DNA of 64,000 nucleotides from Lumbricus terrestris (taxonomy: Eukaryota; Annelida; Clitellata; Crassiclitellata; Lumbricidae), in NCBI GenBank assembly GCA_949752735.1, contig OX457036.1, forward strand, positions 11,478,352-11,542,351, read 5' to 3'. Positions within the stretch are counted from its first letter, which is position 1; every line of letters begins with the position of its first letter. The notes under the pieces were generated by a model. That model worked only from the letters and a program-made list of their open reading frames with translations. It ran no database searches and was not told where the DNA came from. The position numbers and the translations under genes are program-made. Below, piece by piece: positions 1 to 11,470 of this stretch.

Positions 1-704
1 ATATCTCTTACCATTGCCTGGTTAGCTGCTAAACGCATCATTCACTAACTTCTACTCAACACACACATAGCCTACGTATATAATGTGTATGAGTGTGTTT
101 CGAGATTGTCTTATTCACCTGCCTCTTCTTTCAAGTTTTGAATTTTCTCAATGTAGTATTTATACCACTCACTGATTCATGTACAAGATTATAATTAATT
201 TAGTCGTCTATCCCTCCATATTCTACTCCGATCTGTAGTGAATGAGTAAGTAGGGGAGACCGGGGCTATATGTTACAGGGGTTATATGTTACAACGATCA
301 TATATATGGTGTTTACTTATCTGTAGTGTATATCTATGTTCCAGCGCATGCGCCGAGTTGTCCTGCAGGTATAGTGGCGGAGCTGTTGATTTATTTGACC
401 GCGTGACCAATTTAGAGTAAAAAAACGTTTTTTCAGCTGATATTTTTTTCAGACGTAAGTGCGCACTTTTGTAATTTCTGCGGCCAGTTTTAGTTCTTTG
501 GTTGTCATATTCGGCGTGTTGGTGGCTTAGTGATATGTGTTTATAAACAGAATATTACTAGCGATGTAGCTTGACAGTTGTATGTGTGAAATATTTTTGT
601 TTCCGAAAATGTGCTTAGGGGCTATATGTTACATATGTCTAGGGGCTATTTGTTACATATGTAACATATAGGGGCTATATGTTATAGGGGGCTATATGTT
701 ACAT

Positions 705-738
705 ACATAAGATATAGCCGCTAGGCTATATCTTATGT
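705..738. repeat. Perfect 15-bp hairpin inside the TIR element
   Basis: ACATAAGATATAGCC at 705-719 is perfectly complementary to 724-738 with a four-base GCTA loop. It lies just inside the cluster of GGGGCTATATGTTACA motifs of the transposon at 251-1477. Confidence 0.8.
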
Positions 739-911
739 GTCCAATCTATGTGTATTATAAATAGCACACATGCATGCATTCATACATTAAACATAATTAC
801 AGAAACTCGATTACATACACACATGGACATAATAATACTACACAGATACATAATTACACAGATACACAATTATGCAGATATATAATTACATACCTGCCTA
901 TATACACAAGT

Positions 912-1040
912 GCATACATACAAATATGCATGCAAACATGCATACATGCATACATACATACATACATACATACATACATACATACATACATACATACGTA
1001 CATACATACATACATACATACATACATGCATACATACATA
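912..1040. repeat. (CATA)n microsatellite
   Basis: Tetranucleotide CATA tract with a few CATG/CGTA interruptions. ORFs across it in several frames are repeat artefacts (Tyr-Ile-His-Thr or Met-Tyr-Val-Cys). Confidence 0.95.
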
Positions 1041-2170
1041 TTTGCAATTGCACTGATGGAAACGATTATTATGCAGCCTATGCCACAACTTTTATAACTC
1101 TGACTATGCCTAAGCTTAAGTAGACCCATTTAACTGATTTTGATTTAATTAGTAGTTCAGCTTATTTTTGTTAGTGATGTTCCTGTTTAATAATCACTGC
1201 ATTTACTGTAAAAATGTCAATTCCACCTGTGTAACATTGTAACCCCGAGGAATGTAACATGTAACCCCACTATCGGGGTTATTTGTTACATCCCAGTCGC
1301 TTGTCTAAAACTAATATTGCACAAAATTCATTAACTATCAACACAATCCACTGTGGCCAATTTCTGTGTAACATATTGAAGTACTAAACCCCCTTGGTCT
1401 TAGGAAAGCTGAGGTGCTGAGGAACAGCCAATTTACAAAAAAGTGAAAATTGTAACATATAACCCCGGTCTCCCCTATATTTCTGATTAAACTGGATTCA
1501 AACATAAAAATGAAAAATGCAAAATCGATGCAGGAACAGTACTTTTCTGTAAATATTTTCTCACCTAATAGTCTTTGGGAAGACAGGATTTGTCATGGAA
1601 CCGCGGGCGATAGGCCTATTGCACTGATTTCCTTAGTGAAATAGTCTATGTAAGACATTTATCTTGTTGGGCATTTGTGAAATGACCAGTATCTGCTCCT
1701 GGCAGAGTTGGTCAAATGTTGGCTGTGCCCAGAGAGATATATACGCGTACCTCAACCGTAGCAACGTCCACTTTTTGAACGCTGTTGTGCGTTTCTCCAG
1801 TCTCAACCCTTTTAAGGACATCCTGTGATCTCAATGGTAATAACCAGCAGATAGGAGTATGCTGGTTTATTCGAAGTCGACCACAGTTATTCCCTAAAAC
1901 ATTTGGTTACTATTCTTTGGTCTGGTGATCGTGATCCTCGACCCTCGAAATCCTATATAATATAGGCTACCGTTTCTTGTGCATGTGGATTGAGTTATCC
2001 CATATAGGCCTATATGAGTATCTTAATAGGCCTATAAAGTAAAAATGAATTTCTCAGCCAAGTCGTATCTCAGTCAGTAGGTCTTTACAAATCTTCTTCA
2101 AAACCAAATTCTATAGTGTTTAGCAGACACATCTCAATTAGCAGGCAATGCAAATATTTTACACCCACCC

Positions 2171-2330
2171 CACTCCACCTGATTCCGACCTCCAACGGTA
2201 CGCCACCCATAAAATTTGGGTTATGGGGAAATTTTCCCCATTCCCCCACCCCTCCACCCTCACCCCACAACACTCCACCGCACTCCGACCTCCACCGGTA
2301 CGCCATCAGTAAAATTTGAACAGTGGGGCC
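2171..2330. repeat. 100-bp tandem duplication, C-rich
   Basis: The stretch starting CACTCCACCTGATTCCGACC at 2171 repeats at 2271 with a few substitutions. The duplicated copies produce overlapping short ORFs on both strands that are not convincing genes. Confidence 0.7.
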
Positions 2331-2437
2331 GTCCTCAAAATATGTCATTGTCAGCAGATAGAGATTGTGTTTATCTATTCGGTCGAACATATAGATTCAA
2401 ATATTTTATACAATAATATACATGTATGAGTGATGAC

Positions 2438-2812
2438 CAGTGTTTAATCAAGCCCATTGTCTTGGGGGTGGGGTGGGGTGAGGGAGAAATTCGGATTTCT
2501 GGAAAGGGGTCGTGAAAAGGTCCGCTATGGCTGGACATTTTGGGTGGACGGCTGGGTCACCGACATCTTCGTCGGCAAATATTTTCTGGTCGAAATCACC
2601 TGAAAGTATGAAAATTTTCCGCCCCCAAAAAACTAACCTTTTCTAGTCTTTTTTTAACAAAATTTGCCATTCCCATACATTGACTTCTCTGGAGGGATTG
2701 GTGCGTATTTAGATGTATACAACATCTCCCGATTTTTTCTGGGGAATCCCATTTTTGGGGGAAACTTTCTCCCCATGCACCCACCCCCCAGATACGTCTT
2801 GATTAAACACTG
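2438..2812. mobile_element. MITE with CAGTGTTTAATCAAG inverted ends
   Basis: The left end CAGTGTTTAATCAAG at 2438 and a G-rich run (GGGGGTGGGGTGGGG) are mirrored by the right end at 2778-2812. CAGTG ends suggest a hAT-type element, but the flanking 8-mers do not match, so the superfamily is uncertain. No coding capacity. Confidence 0.65.
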
Positions 2813-3221
2813 ACTGATAGCGCATCTTTTCAGCGAGCAAAAATAAATTTTTAACGATTTCGCATATCTGTCAGTAAGCTTTAATACAAATCTGCTACAT
2901 GAACAAATCATATAGCCTAGCAATGAAAGACAACAGGCATAAATTCTATACTAAGAATGAATGACTTGACTAGGAAACAACTAGCCTCAAGCTCCGCTTA
3001 AATATCAAGCAGGAGTGTCCGTGAATCAAACAGGTAGCTGAAATTCACGCATGGGCCTACAATAAGACGAGATACAACTACAACCACAGTTTTCTTACAG
3101 GCAGCTTTCCCATACACGAACTAGAACCTTAAAACATGACCGGTTTGGTAACGAATTAGGAAAGTGCGCTAAAAGTGAAGGCGTTAGGCCTGGTGCATGC
3201 CTATACGAATACGAATAAAAC

Positions 3222-3480
3222 ATGGGCGGAGACTTTAGCGGAGACTTGGGGGGGGGGGGACGAAAACGACCGGCCGAAGATTTTGGGCGGACAAATGGCT
3301 GAGTCTCCGACGAAATTTTCCATTTTTGCCGGCCAAAAAATGTGACGACCTTTTTTAGTCATCACTTCTAACGTGACATATTCTAACGCTTAACGATTGT
3401 GGGGGACAAATGCACGGGCCGTCCCCCACCATATTTATTGAGGGGGACCGTCCCCTCTGTCCCCCTAAGTCTCCGCCCAT
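3222..3480. mobile_element. Mutator-like MITE, ATGGGCGGAG ends
   Basis: Inverted ends ATGGGCGGAGACTT at 3222 and at the right end 3467-3480. The flanks CGAATAAAAC and GTAATTAAAC agree at 7 of 10 positions, consistent with a decayed 9-10 bp target duplication. A diverged relative at 29817-30121 shares the ends and the inner GACCTTTTTTAGTCAT-like block and has an exact 10-bp duplication. Confidence 0.7.
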
Positions 3481-4709
3481 GTAATTAAACTAGCCATTCC
3501 TGTTTGCCTGCAAGCTGTAGGCCTATGAAACATAATCAGTTGTCCCATAATTATATCCAACTAATTGTATCCGCAATTGTTTGCTGCAGGCGAATTAGCG
3601 GCGTTTCCGCTGATACCCGAAAATTAGGCCGCGTATATTATTATTAGTGTTGACGATGTTTCCACACAAATACGCACACAAAAACACACATGAACAAACA
3701 GGCGAATACGCACAAACACACTATAGACAACAGTCTTATGTTCAAACATAAGTAAGTAGGCTATGTGAATTTATATGTATAAAAGGTTGTGGATCAGTAT
3801 TATCCTTTCTTAAAAATCAGTGCAAACCGCATTTAGGACTTAAGTGTAGGCAAAGGAGCAGATAAAATATCCTGATTGTAAAATAATGTATGCTAATTAA
3901 GCGTTTATCGTGCCAAATTGCTTTCAATGAGTATTAGTACCGCATCCTGTCACAGGCGCGCAGACGCAGTGGGTAGACTGGATAGAACTTGAGGAGGCAA
4001 TTAAAGTTGTATCCTGTTTGAGTTATACGTATCTTATGAAATCATTCATGATTATTAATTGGAAAGAGGGGTCAGGATAATATAAGCTACTAGCTTTTAC
4101 TGGCTTCTAATTGCATTTGTACTGTACTTAGTCGTTCATGATTGTGTAACCAGAGTTGAAGTGCAATAAACCGATTTCAATGTGCTGGGGGTGTTACAGT
4201 ACCACTCCAGCTGCTATGATGAGGCGATTGATGCACATGTTTATCAAGACCCTTGGATTTGCATCGTAGGCTTATGTATCAGAGACGTTTATAGGATAGG
4301 CTTACTCTCTTTTGTACAAACTGATTATGTCATTTCATATAATGAACTTTGTAGCAATTCGAAAGATGATTTTGAAGGATCGATTGTTGATAATTCAGAA
4401 CTAGATGTAGGCTATTTCCGGAGGAGAAAGATAGCTGTACTTTACTCATTAGTACAGATATTGACACTGATCAAAACAATTTTGCAGATATTACTTGCAA
4501 TAACCCTTACTCCACTCTAGACTAAACCTGATTCATCTTAGTCTAGTCTCTCAGTCATGTGCATAAACTTATAGAAGTATGACGCACAAGTTAATTAACT
4601 CAATCAGTCACAGTCAGTATACTGGCACTTTCAGAGACATGGATAGAGACAAACATGGAGATACCAAAAATCTACCAGGATATGTTTTAGTACATAGATC
4701 TAGAGGTGA

Positions 4710-5222
4710 GTGTCGACGGGAAGGGTGGGAATGAGAGGCTTCAGGAGGGTGGGAATGTTTATAAAAGATAATATAAGATATGAATTTATTTATACGAACC
4801 AAGTAAAGAAAAAAGCATACACAACCTATGAAGGATTTATTATTAGAATAAAATTGAATAAAAGTTCTTGTTTAGGGACGGCCACTAGGTCAGAACTTAA
4901 ATGACTTTTAATTTGGAGGTAGATGAGCTATTGGCCACCATCACGAACGGAAATAAAGAAAGGATTCTGATAGGAGACTTTAAATATTGATCCGCTGAAA
5001 GGTAGTGGACATAAGGACACTAATGCATTTTACACCTGCACTTGCGACTGCACATCATTTAATTGCTGCAATTACGAGACCGACTAGAATTAGCCCCTAA
5101 GTTGCCCTAACTCTTCGATATTGATTGATAATATCTTCACGAATGCCTGTTCTAAATTAACGGACTGAGCAATTATTATACCGGATCTATCTGATCACCT
5201 GCAGGTTTATGCTTGCTTCGCG
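4710..5222 (+). pseudogene. Relic of an APE-type LINE endonuclease
   Basis: Broken remnant of the apurinic-endonuclease domain that starts ORF2 of many non-LTR retrotransposons. A first block (4710-4904) contains VGMFIKDNIRYE and YEGFIIRIKLNKS-like residues, the usual β-strand region. ILIGDFK at 4964-4984 corresponds to the catalytic GDFN motif (here Asn is replaced by Lys). SSILIDNIFTNAC at 5112-5150 and DLSDHLQVYACF at 5184-5219 correspond to the later DNIF and SDHxPV motifs, whose Asp-His pair is catalytic in the family. The blocks lie in different reading frames separated by stops, and no reverse transcriptase follows. Identification rests on motif order; the clade cannot be stated. Confidence 0.75.
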
Positions 5223-5229
5223 TTGGGTC

Positions 5230-6291
5230 CTTCCAGGAAGAGATCGCTCACATGCAGTGATTTCCGTATTTTTCCATCATCCACTAGATCCAAATGCTAA
5301 AGCGGATGCTCGTGTTCCGCAATAGACAAACCATTGATCCCGTGATCCGTTGAACGGAATACTCAAGAAAACGGAACGCGTTATACCTGTATACGTTCGT
5401 GGACTTGACATCCAGATTATTATTAGGACGTCTACTCAACACGGATGAATTGCCCCTAATCTGGTGGAGTCAGTCTTATTCTGGAGTCAGTTAGTCGGGT
5501 GCCCAGCAAAAGCAATATGGTTATCGGTTGTTATCATTGACTCGTTGATATACCTATTCAGCCATCCAGCCAGCCAGGAGCAATCTAACCAGACCTATTA
5601 CAAACCAATCGCCCTATCAATTCCGTTTGTGAAGTCATACAAATCTCATGATGACTTCGAATGCTGATGACATCTAATTATTGTACTTAAATCGAACCGT
5701 GACAACGCCAATCTGCCTAACAAGTCTGACTATAAGTAACCGATAATTAATCCATGACAGATGGATTGGGTGAATACCAGAGGACTACCCGTCGTCAGCT
5801 GATCGCGATTTCTATGGACAGATGTCAGGCGATCGGAAGTCGTGGTTGGAGAAGCTGAACTGGAGAATTGGACAACGAGAGAGATACACACAACCAGAGG
5901 GAGATAGACAGACAGACAGGCAGACAGGATAGACAGATAGACAGACAGACAGACAGACAATACAGACAGAGACATATATACAAACAGTGCCGGATTAACT
6001 TTTTAGAGGCCTGGCGCAAACAATGCAACAAAACTAAAGTAGGCACTCTATCCAATCAAATTATCAAAAAATTGGACAACGAGAGAGATACACACAACTA
6101 GAGGGAGACAGACAGACAGGCAGATAGACAGATAGATAGACAGACAGACAGACTGACAGACAAGACAGACAGACAGAGACATACAGACAGACAGAGACTA
6201 CAGACAGACAGAGAGAGACATAGGATGGAGAGGAGAGAATTAGAATGTGTGAGAGAGACATGATTATCGAAAGAGAGAGCCATATAGAAAA

Positions 6292-6355
<64 letters not shown>

Positions 6356-6550
6356 GGGAGAGAGAGACTGAGAGAGAGATTTTCACGACAGTTTCATCGA
6401 CTCTGTTCTTCTGATTGACTGGCAAACGTCTGATAGGCTGGGACAGAAATTGAATGATTGAATGATATGCACTTAATGTTTCACATTGTTTCACCCTTAA
6501 ATCCGAGTGGTGCCTTGATTTTGATTTTGTGCAGGTCAATTACTATACAG
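5230..6550. repeat. Segmental duplication block, copy I (distal part)
   Basis: Sequence at 5450-5690 and 5750-5890 matches 32570-32830 and 33180-33320 closely and collinearly (shared GTCGGGTGCCC, GATGACTTC and ACCCGTCGTCAGCTGATCG stretches). The piece after the microsatellite (CACGACAGTTTCATCGACTC near 6382) matches 63606 onward. The retrotransposon array present in the other copy is absent here. Confidence 0.8.
5888..6385. repeat. AGAC/GATA/GA microsatellite, empty paralogue of the LTR array site
   Basis: Compound simple repeat (AGAC, GATA and a long GA run at 6292-6365). A direct repeat of about 205 bp starts with TTGGACAACGAGAGAGATAC at 5869 and again near 6074. It occupies the position of the microsatellite that hosts the retrotransposon at 33507-63295 in the paralogous block. 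Confidence 0.85.
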
Positions 6551-7122
6551 TAGGGCTGCCGACTCTTGATTTTGCCATTCCGGGACACCCACAGTCGCTA
6601 GATATGACATTTAGGTCTATACCTTTTTACACTGCCCACATAATATATATTGCACAGGCACAAAATCGTGGAAATTAGGACGTCTTCTCTCAAAAAGCAT
6701 TAGAACGGACTAACAGCAGGCCTACATAGGACACAATATGATACTGGGTTTCAGTGGTTTGTAAAGTTTTCAAGACTTGAACCCAGCGCTGTCCAATATT
6801 CGATGTTCAACCAGTAACGTTAGGTTTAACCTTTATCATCCCAGATACTGAAATCGTCATTCTATCACTTCAGAATTTCACTATGTTAGAGTTTACCGCC
6901 TAATTAGAGGCAATCTGTCCAACATTCGATGTTCAACCAGTCACGTTAGGTTTAATAGACGCAGAACGCAAAATCATCACACAACTTGCCGAGTTTAGTG
7001 TGTAAAATAACACCATTTTGTCAAGTGCATCTCTATCAGAAATTCCGGACAATCCGAGACACGGGACGCATAGGGTCGATTCCGGGACAGTCCCGGCGAA
7101 TCTGGGACGGTTGGCAGCCCTA
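6551..7122. mobile_element. hAT-like non-autonomous element, TAGGGCTGCC ends
   Basis: TAGGGCTGCC at 6551 is mirrored by GGCAGCCCTA ending at 7122. The flanking 8-mers CTATACAG and CTACACAG differ at one position, fitting an 8-bp hAT target duplication. A GTCCAATATTCGATGTTCAACCAG-like stretch is repeated inside (near 6791 and 6917). No transposase ORF seen. Confidence 0.7.
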
Positions 7123-8025
7123 CTACACAGGGCGGGCCAAAAAGACCCCTAGGTATTTTGCCAATATCTTGGCCCGACGTAGAAATTTTGAAAAGACATT
7201 TTGCAGGCTTAAAGACAATTCATATCTACACACAATGGCCAGATATCATCAAAATATTGGAAACAGAACAAAAATTATATCACTTTTAGTGAGGCCACGG
7301 TGCCACCCACCGTTCTTTGAGAATTGAAAAACGCAACGCAGCAAAACGTAACAAAAACACGACTTTGTTGAGTGCAGTGTATTGTACTCCAGAATACAGG
7401 TAATATCATGTCGCTCCTGTTCTAAATCCACCACTGAACATGATGATTTTGCATCCTATAGGAAAAAAAGCCATAACATGGAAGAGGACATAAGAATTAT
7501 TCCTGCATTGATCTGTCAGAAACTGTCGCAAATGTTAATGAGTTCATTGCAATGTATTGTAATCCTGAAAACAAATAATTGTAATATAGAAGATTATTTA
7601 TATAACGACTTTCAAATGGGATTATTAGAAGGCTATCCTGTTGCCGTCCTGTCTCGTATTGGATCAAACATGGTCCCATTCTTTAATGAATTCCTTGCAG
7701 TGCATTGTAAAATATAACAGGATCCATGGAAATTATAGAATATCACTGTAGATAATATTTGAACAGCGATGGGAAATAGATAGATAGATAGAAAGACGAA
7801 CAGACACAGAGACAGACAAAGAGACAGACAAACATACCCAAATACTGATTCGAATACCGGTAGTTTATTCGTATTCGGCCCAATTGTCACCGCCGCAATA
7901 GAAATACGGGAGCTTATAGATTAATAGCAAAGAGTCTTCAGCGTGACATTTGCCAGGAAAACAGATTAAATAGAAAACAGTGTCTTGCATTTTTATCATT
8001 CTAAAGATAAAACTCCGGGATTACT
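7123..8025. other. Intergenic stretch, no gene recognised
   Basis: No supported gene. Short ORFs of 60-113 codons have no recognisable motif. GATA/AGAC simple repeats occupy about 7773-7830. From about 7850 onward the sequence is the 3' flank of the Mab-21-like gene and resembles 18650-18897, the flank of the second gene. Confidence 0.6.
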
Positions 8026-10926
8026 TCAAAAAATTTTGAAGTTTACTAGAAGAAATAGGCGAATGATACGTTCAAACGGAAGATTACATTTCACGGCAGC
8101 AAATTCAGCCAATGCTTTTCTACGCCCTCGATTGCAGTCGATGCAGCATCTGAGTTTCAAATACGTTGCTAGAAAACGTCTTTCCAGAAAATAATGGCAC
8201 TTAATCGCACAGTCAACGGACGCTGAAAGCGGCTCCTTATGATGGTATATGTGTCGGGCGAAAAAGTGTGCAAACGTTGACTCGTCAGTACACTCAGATT
8301 TGCACATAGCATCATTCAGAGGTGATAAATAATAAAAGAGAGTGTGTAATCCAAGCAAACACTGTACATCGCTATCGAAAAGCGAGTCAAGCGGAGGCAA
8401 TAACAAGACATTCGGAAACGCAAACTCATTGAAATCGTTCTGGAGATCAGCTTCCTTCAGAATTTGTTCACACAAATGCAACACTTCATCGTATCGACGA
8501 AACTTATAAAGGTATAAAGAGGTGAGTTGACGATAGCAGTCACCTGTGTTGCACTTCATGCCAAAGTCATTGCGAACCACATAGTAGAATGTCGTCAAAC
8601 TTTCCAAAGCATATTCTGTTAAATAATCAATTAGTTTTCCTTTGACTATCGAGGGATTCTGCCCAAATGCTGCATCACTTATCAGTGATTCTTCTCTCCG
8701 ATAAACGCATTCTCTGAGATCTTTGAAACAAATGACTGACTTCACCGAAATGCAAATCGCTCGCTCTGTTAAAGCCGATAGTAAGTGGTCTAACGCAGTA
8801 GATGCCAAAGTTGACAAATCAGGATTCAACTGTGATCTTAATTGCATTGAAGATCTTATAGAGGATACTGTTGTTAAATAAAACGCAAACACCTTTGGGG
8901 TTAGACGGAGATCGAGATAGATCTGTCTCTTTGGAAAAATCAGTTTTTCACCAAACTTTTTATAAAGCAGACAAAATCCAACGATTGTAACAACATCCTC
9001 AATGAACAGCAAACAACCTGCGTTCAACGTTTCATTGCCAGCGCTGTTAATCTCACACATCGAAAATGCTGAACACAAATCTTTTACTAATTGGTTTTCG
9101 TAGTTTACAAAATGAATAGCAGCAAGATAGAGCAAAGCTGCAGGGGCAATTACTTCGCTTTGAGAATCATTTGTTTCTAAGGCCTTTCTAAGAAACTCCT
9201 TTGCTAAGAGAGACATCAGTTGAAATCCAGTTTCACCCTCGGACCCGGTTAAGTTTCCCATAAGTTCCTGTGCTCGGTAATATAGAAGAAGACTTGTTTC
9301 CGATGTTATAGCGGGTGTAGGCCATGTGTGATACTGACAATTGACGTTTTGGGGCTTTAACAAAATTCCTTTGGTGAATTCATGAAATACATCACTATCC
9401 CATGATTTATTATGGCAATATCCCAAACCATGTGCAGCAGTCAAACAATGCAGTGTTGAGTCAAAAAGTGTGAAACACGAAATGCTTTCTGGTATTGGTT
9501 GCACTGGCAGTAGGCTGTGCATTAACAAATGACACTTTCTTGCAATATAAGCTGATAGAAGATCTAGGCCTACGTTCCCTTGAAAGTCTAAGGATTTAAC
9601 CACCACTCTAGAAGTAAATACATTGCAATTGCGAAATCCAAAAGAAAACAAGATGTCGAAAGAATCGAACTCCAATGCTCTCCAAATTTCGAAGACAGTT
9701 CGCTTGTAATACTTCAAATTTGGGGTTACTTCGCTTGCGTTTATGGTTTTTGTGACCATAATATTCGCACGAGTGAATGCTTCTATGTAATTTTCTACGA
9801 ACCAATGACAAAGAATGCCAGAATTTCGGAACTCATTCAATCGTTTTTTCGTATAGTCAAGTATCGCGACGCTCGAAGTGTCATGAAACAAATTTGCTTC
9901 GGGAATGAAATAGCTCGGAATGTAACCGTTCGTTAACTATTCCAAAAGCTTCCCTAACAACAACTCGCAGCAGGTCTCAATAACAGTAACAGAATTCCAC
10001 CAATCAGGTGACTTTGTTTCACAAGTCCACAACATCAACGTCTCTATATGATACGTACACAACACCTCATCTTCCTTTGGACAATCCTTTTGAATTATTT
10101 CTCTCCTGCAGAAGATTCTCAACAAATGATAAACAATCTGTTGAAGTTGAGTCCAACTTTGTAGTAAGATTACCTCCGCTACAGAAAACGACAATCTCCA
10201 CTGGTATTTATCGTTCCTACAAGCACGATACTGAACGTAAACGACATGACAACCATTCTGTACAACTTCAGATATTTTGGCATTCGTCGGCCATCCGAAT
10301 TGTCTATGTCGTTTCGGCCAATCTTTAGCTTCTCTGGGCCACTGAGGACACCACACGGTTTTAACCGTATCGTACGTCAAGGAATATTGGCCAAATTGCC
10401 ACATAGTTGCTGGACCTATCACAGTGCTTGACGCGAAAAAAGGTTCTTCAGCAATCGAGGATAGATCAATTTCACATGCATCTCTGTTAACCATTAAGTA
10501 AACATATGGGGAAATTGCGGCTCCAATTTCATATCTTTTGTATTTCCAATTATATTTCATGTTTTCAAAAACTCGAAGTCGAACAAAACCTGAATAATTG
10601 AGACATGGCTCCATCTTACAGCACTTTATCGTCTCGGCTAACCAATGCACATCATTTGGCAACACTGGAAACTCATCAACGAAAGCTAGCGCATCTTCAG
10701 AGACAAACAATTTGTCTTGGTCCTCGATGCAGGTATTCAACGGTCTGATGAAGAACTCTTCACTGCTGCCACAAAACATTACATTAGAGTTTGACGCACC
10801 GCCCAATGATGAGATTGGATCATACTTCATGTAAGGAACAATGCCACAAGATTTTGGAAGCAATTGGCATATACTAACAATGAAGTCGGATGTAATTTCT
10901 ATCTTCAACTTTACTGATGTTTCCAT
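8026..10926 (-). pseudogene. Mab-21-like (cGAS-like receptor family) gene with one in-frame TAG
   Basis: A 967-codon reading frame broken only by TAG at 9937-9939 (codon 330). Residues 1-329 form a Mab-21/cGLR nucleotidyltransferase-like unit: CGSSEEF at 52-58 and DQD at 69-71 match the GS...DxD metal-binding signature of the family, SLTYDTV holds a candidate third acidic residue, and CPQWPREAKDW and WRLSFSVAEVIL are typical of the Mab-21 C-lobe. Codons after the stop stay open for 636 residues and align in the same frame with the paralogue at 18898-21777, where the codon is Trp. The start ATG at 10926 follows a good splice acceptor. By family knowledge cGLRs sense nucleic acid and make cyclic dinucleotides, but activity of this divergent member is unknown. 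It could be a young pseudogene, an allele, a 329-residue short protein, or recoded. Confidence 0.8.
9937..9939 (-). other. In-frame TAG replacing a conserved Trp codon
   Basis: The minus strand reads GAA TAG TTA, where the paralogue reads GAA TGG CTA (TGG at 20797-20799, Trp327). Both sides align in frame, so this is a single-base G to A nonsense change and not an indel. Confidence 0.9.
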
Positions 10927-10940
10927 CCTGTATGAAAATA
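10927..10940 (-). promoter_or_regulatory. Predicted splice acceptor before the ATG
   Basis: The minus strand reads TTTTCATACAG then GATGGAAAC. The paralogue has TTTCCATACAG then GATGGAAAC in the same place. The conserved pyrimidine-rich CAG one base before ATG suggests a non-coding 5' exon upstream. Confidence 0.55.
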
Positions 10941-10979
10941 ATGATATATGTCTTGAATCACTTCATCTAGGCTCTTAAC

Positions 10980-11095
10980 ATCAGCACCATCACTAAAGTA
11001 TCATCATTGTTAGCGTCGTTGTCGCTAACAGCGTTGTCATCATCATTATTATCATCATCGTCGTCATCATCATCAACATCATCATCGCCATGGTT
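10980..11095. repeat. CAT/CGT trinucleotide tract upstream of the first Mab-21-like gene
   Basis: Interrupted CAT/CGT repeats. An equivalent tract lies upstream of the second gene (21845-21985), so it was part of the duplicated unit. Confidence 0.85.
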
Positions 11096-11470
11096 TGCTT
11101 CTTATATGCCCCTTATTTCTTCTAATTGAAATATGATACTGTCTGTGGTGTCATAATTATCTATTTTTAAAAAGTTACGCACGTTCTACGAGACTAAAGC
11201 GAATATAATGGCGTAACTCTGTGTCTAACCCAGTAGCGAAGGAAATTGTAAAATCAAAATTCAACTAAATGTTTCGTTTCTTACGTAGGCCTATTCAATA
11301 TTCCCACAGCATGCCACTTTCTGGGTGTACACTGTACCGTGTTGCCATGCAAATGTGCACCCGTTCCATCCGTCATATATAGGTCTTCATGCAATTTTAA
11401 GTGTCATTACCAGCAAAAAGAAATACATGTGTTTGTCTATTCAGAACGACCTTGGGTGCTCCCTGAAACA
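11096..11470. other. Non-coding, nothing recognised
   Basis: AT-rich DNA with the TAGGCCTA-type word that is common across this window. No ORF or motif that I can support. Confidence 0.5.

Larger units (their letters stand above)
251..1477. mobile_element. TIR DNA transposon, non-autonomous, probable TA target
   Basis: Terminal inverted repeats are visible: the left end reads TAGGGGAGACCGGGG followed by a TATATGTTACA block, and the right end (1451-1477) is its reverse complement with one mismatch. If the outer TA is the target duplication, the element proper is GGGGAGACC...GGTCTCCCC, a mariner-like arrangement; that class assignment is inference. Variants of the subterminal motif GGGGYTATATGTTACA recur inside at about 263-293, 617-700 and 1230-1295 in both orientations. 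No transposase ORF is present; the middle is a (CATA)n microsatellite and AT-rich DNA. Confidence 0.75.
1570..4030. repeat. Segmental duplication block, copy I
   Basis: The block beginning near 1590 (a tract with GTCATGGAACCGCGGGCGAT) matches 14002 onward, and its later parts (TTTCTTGTGCATGTGGATTG near 1973, CAAATCTTCTTCA near 2089, TAGACTGGATAG near 3974) recur in order at 13985-15180 and 22425-23290/30176-30290. MITEs at 2438 and 3222 interrupt it. In the other two copies a Mab-21-like gene lies to the left in minus orientation, so a third gene may lie just off the left edge of this window (inference). Confidence 0.7.

Noticed and set aside
5730..6539. Ser/Leu/Cys-rich ORFs over the AGAC/GA repeats
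   Set aside because: Simple-repeat translation artefacts, as are the similar ones at 33240-33566 and 63149-63609.
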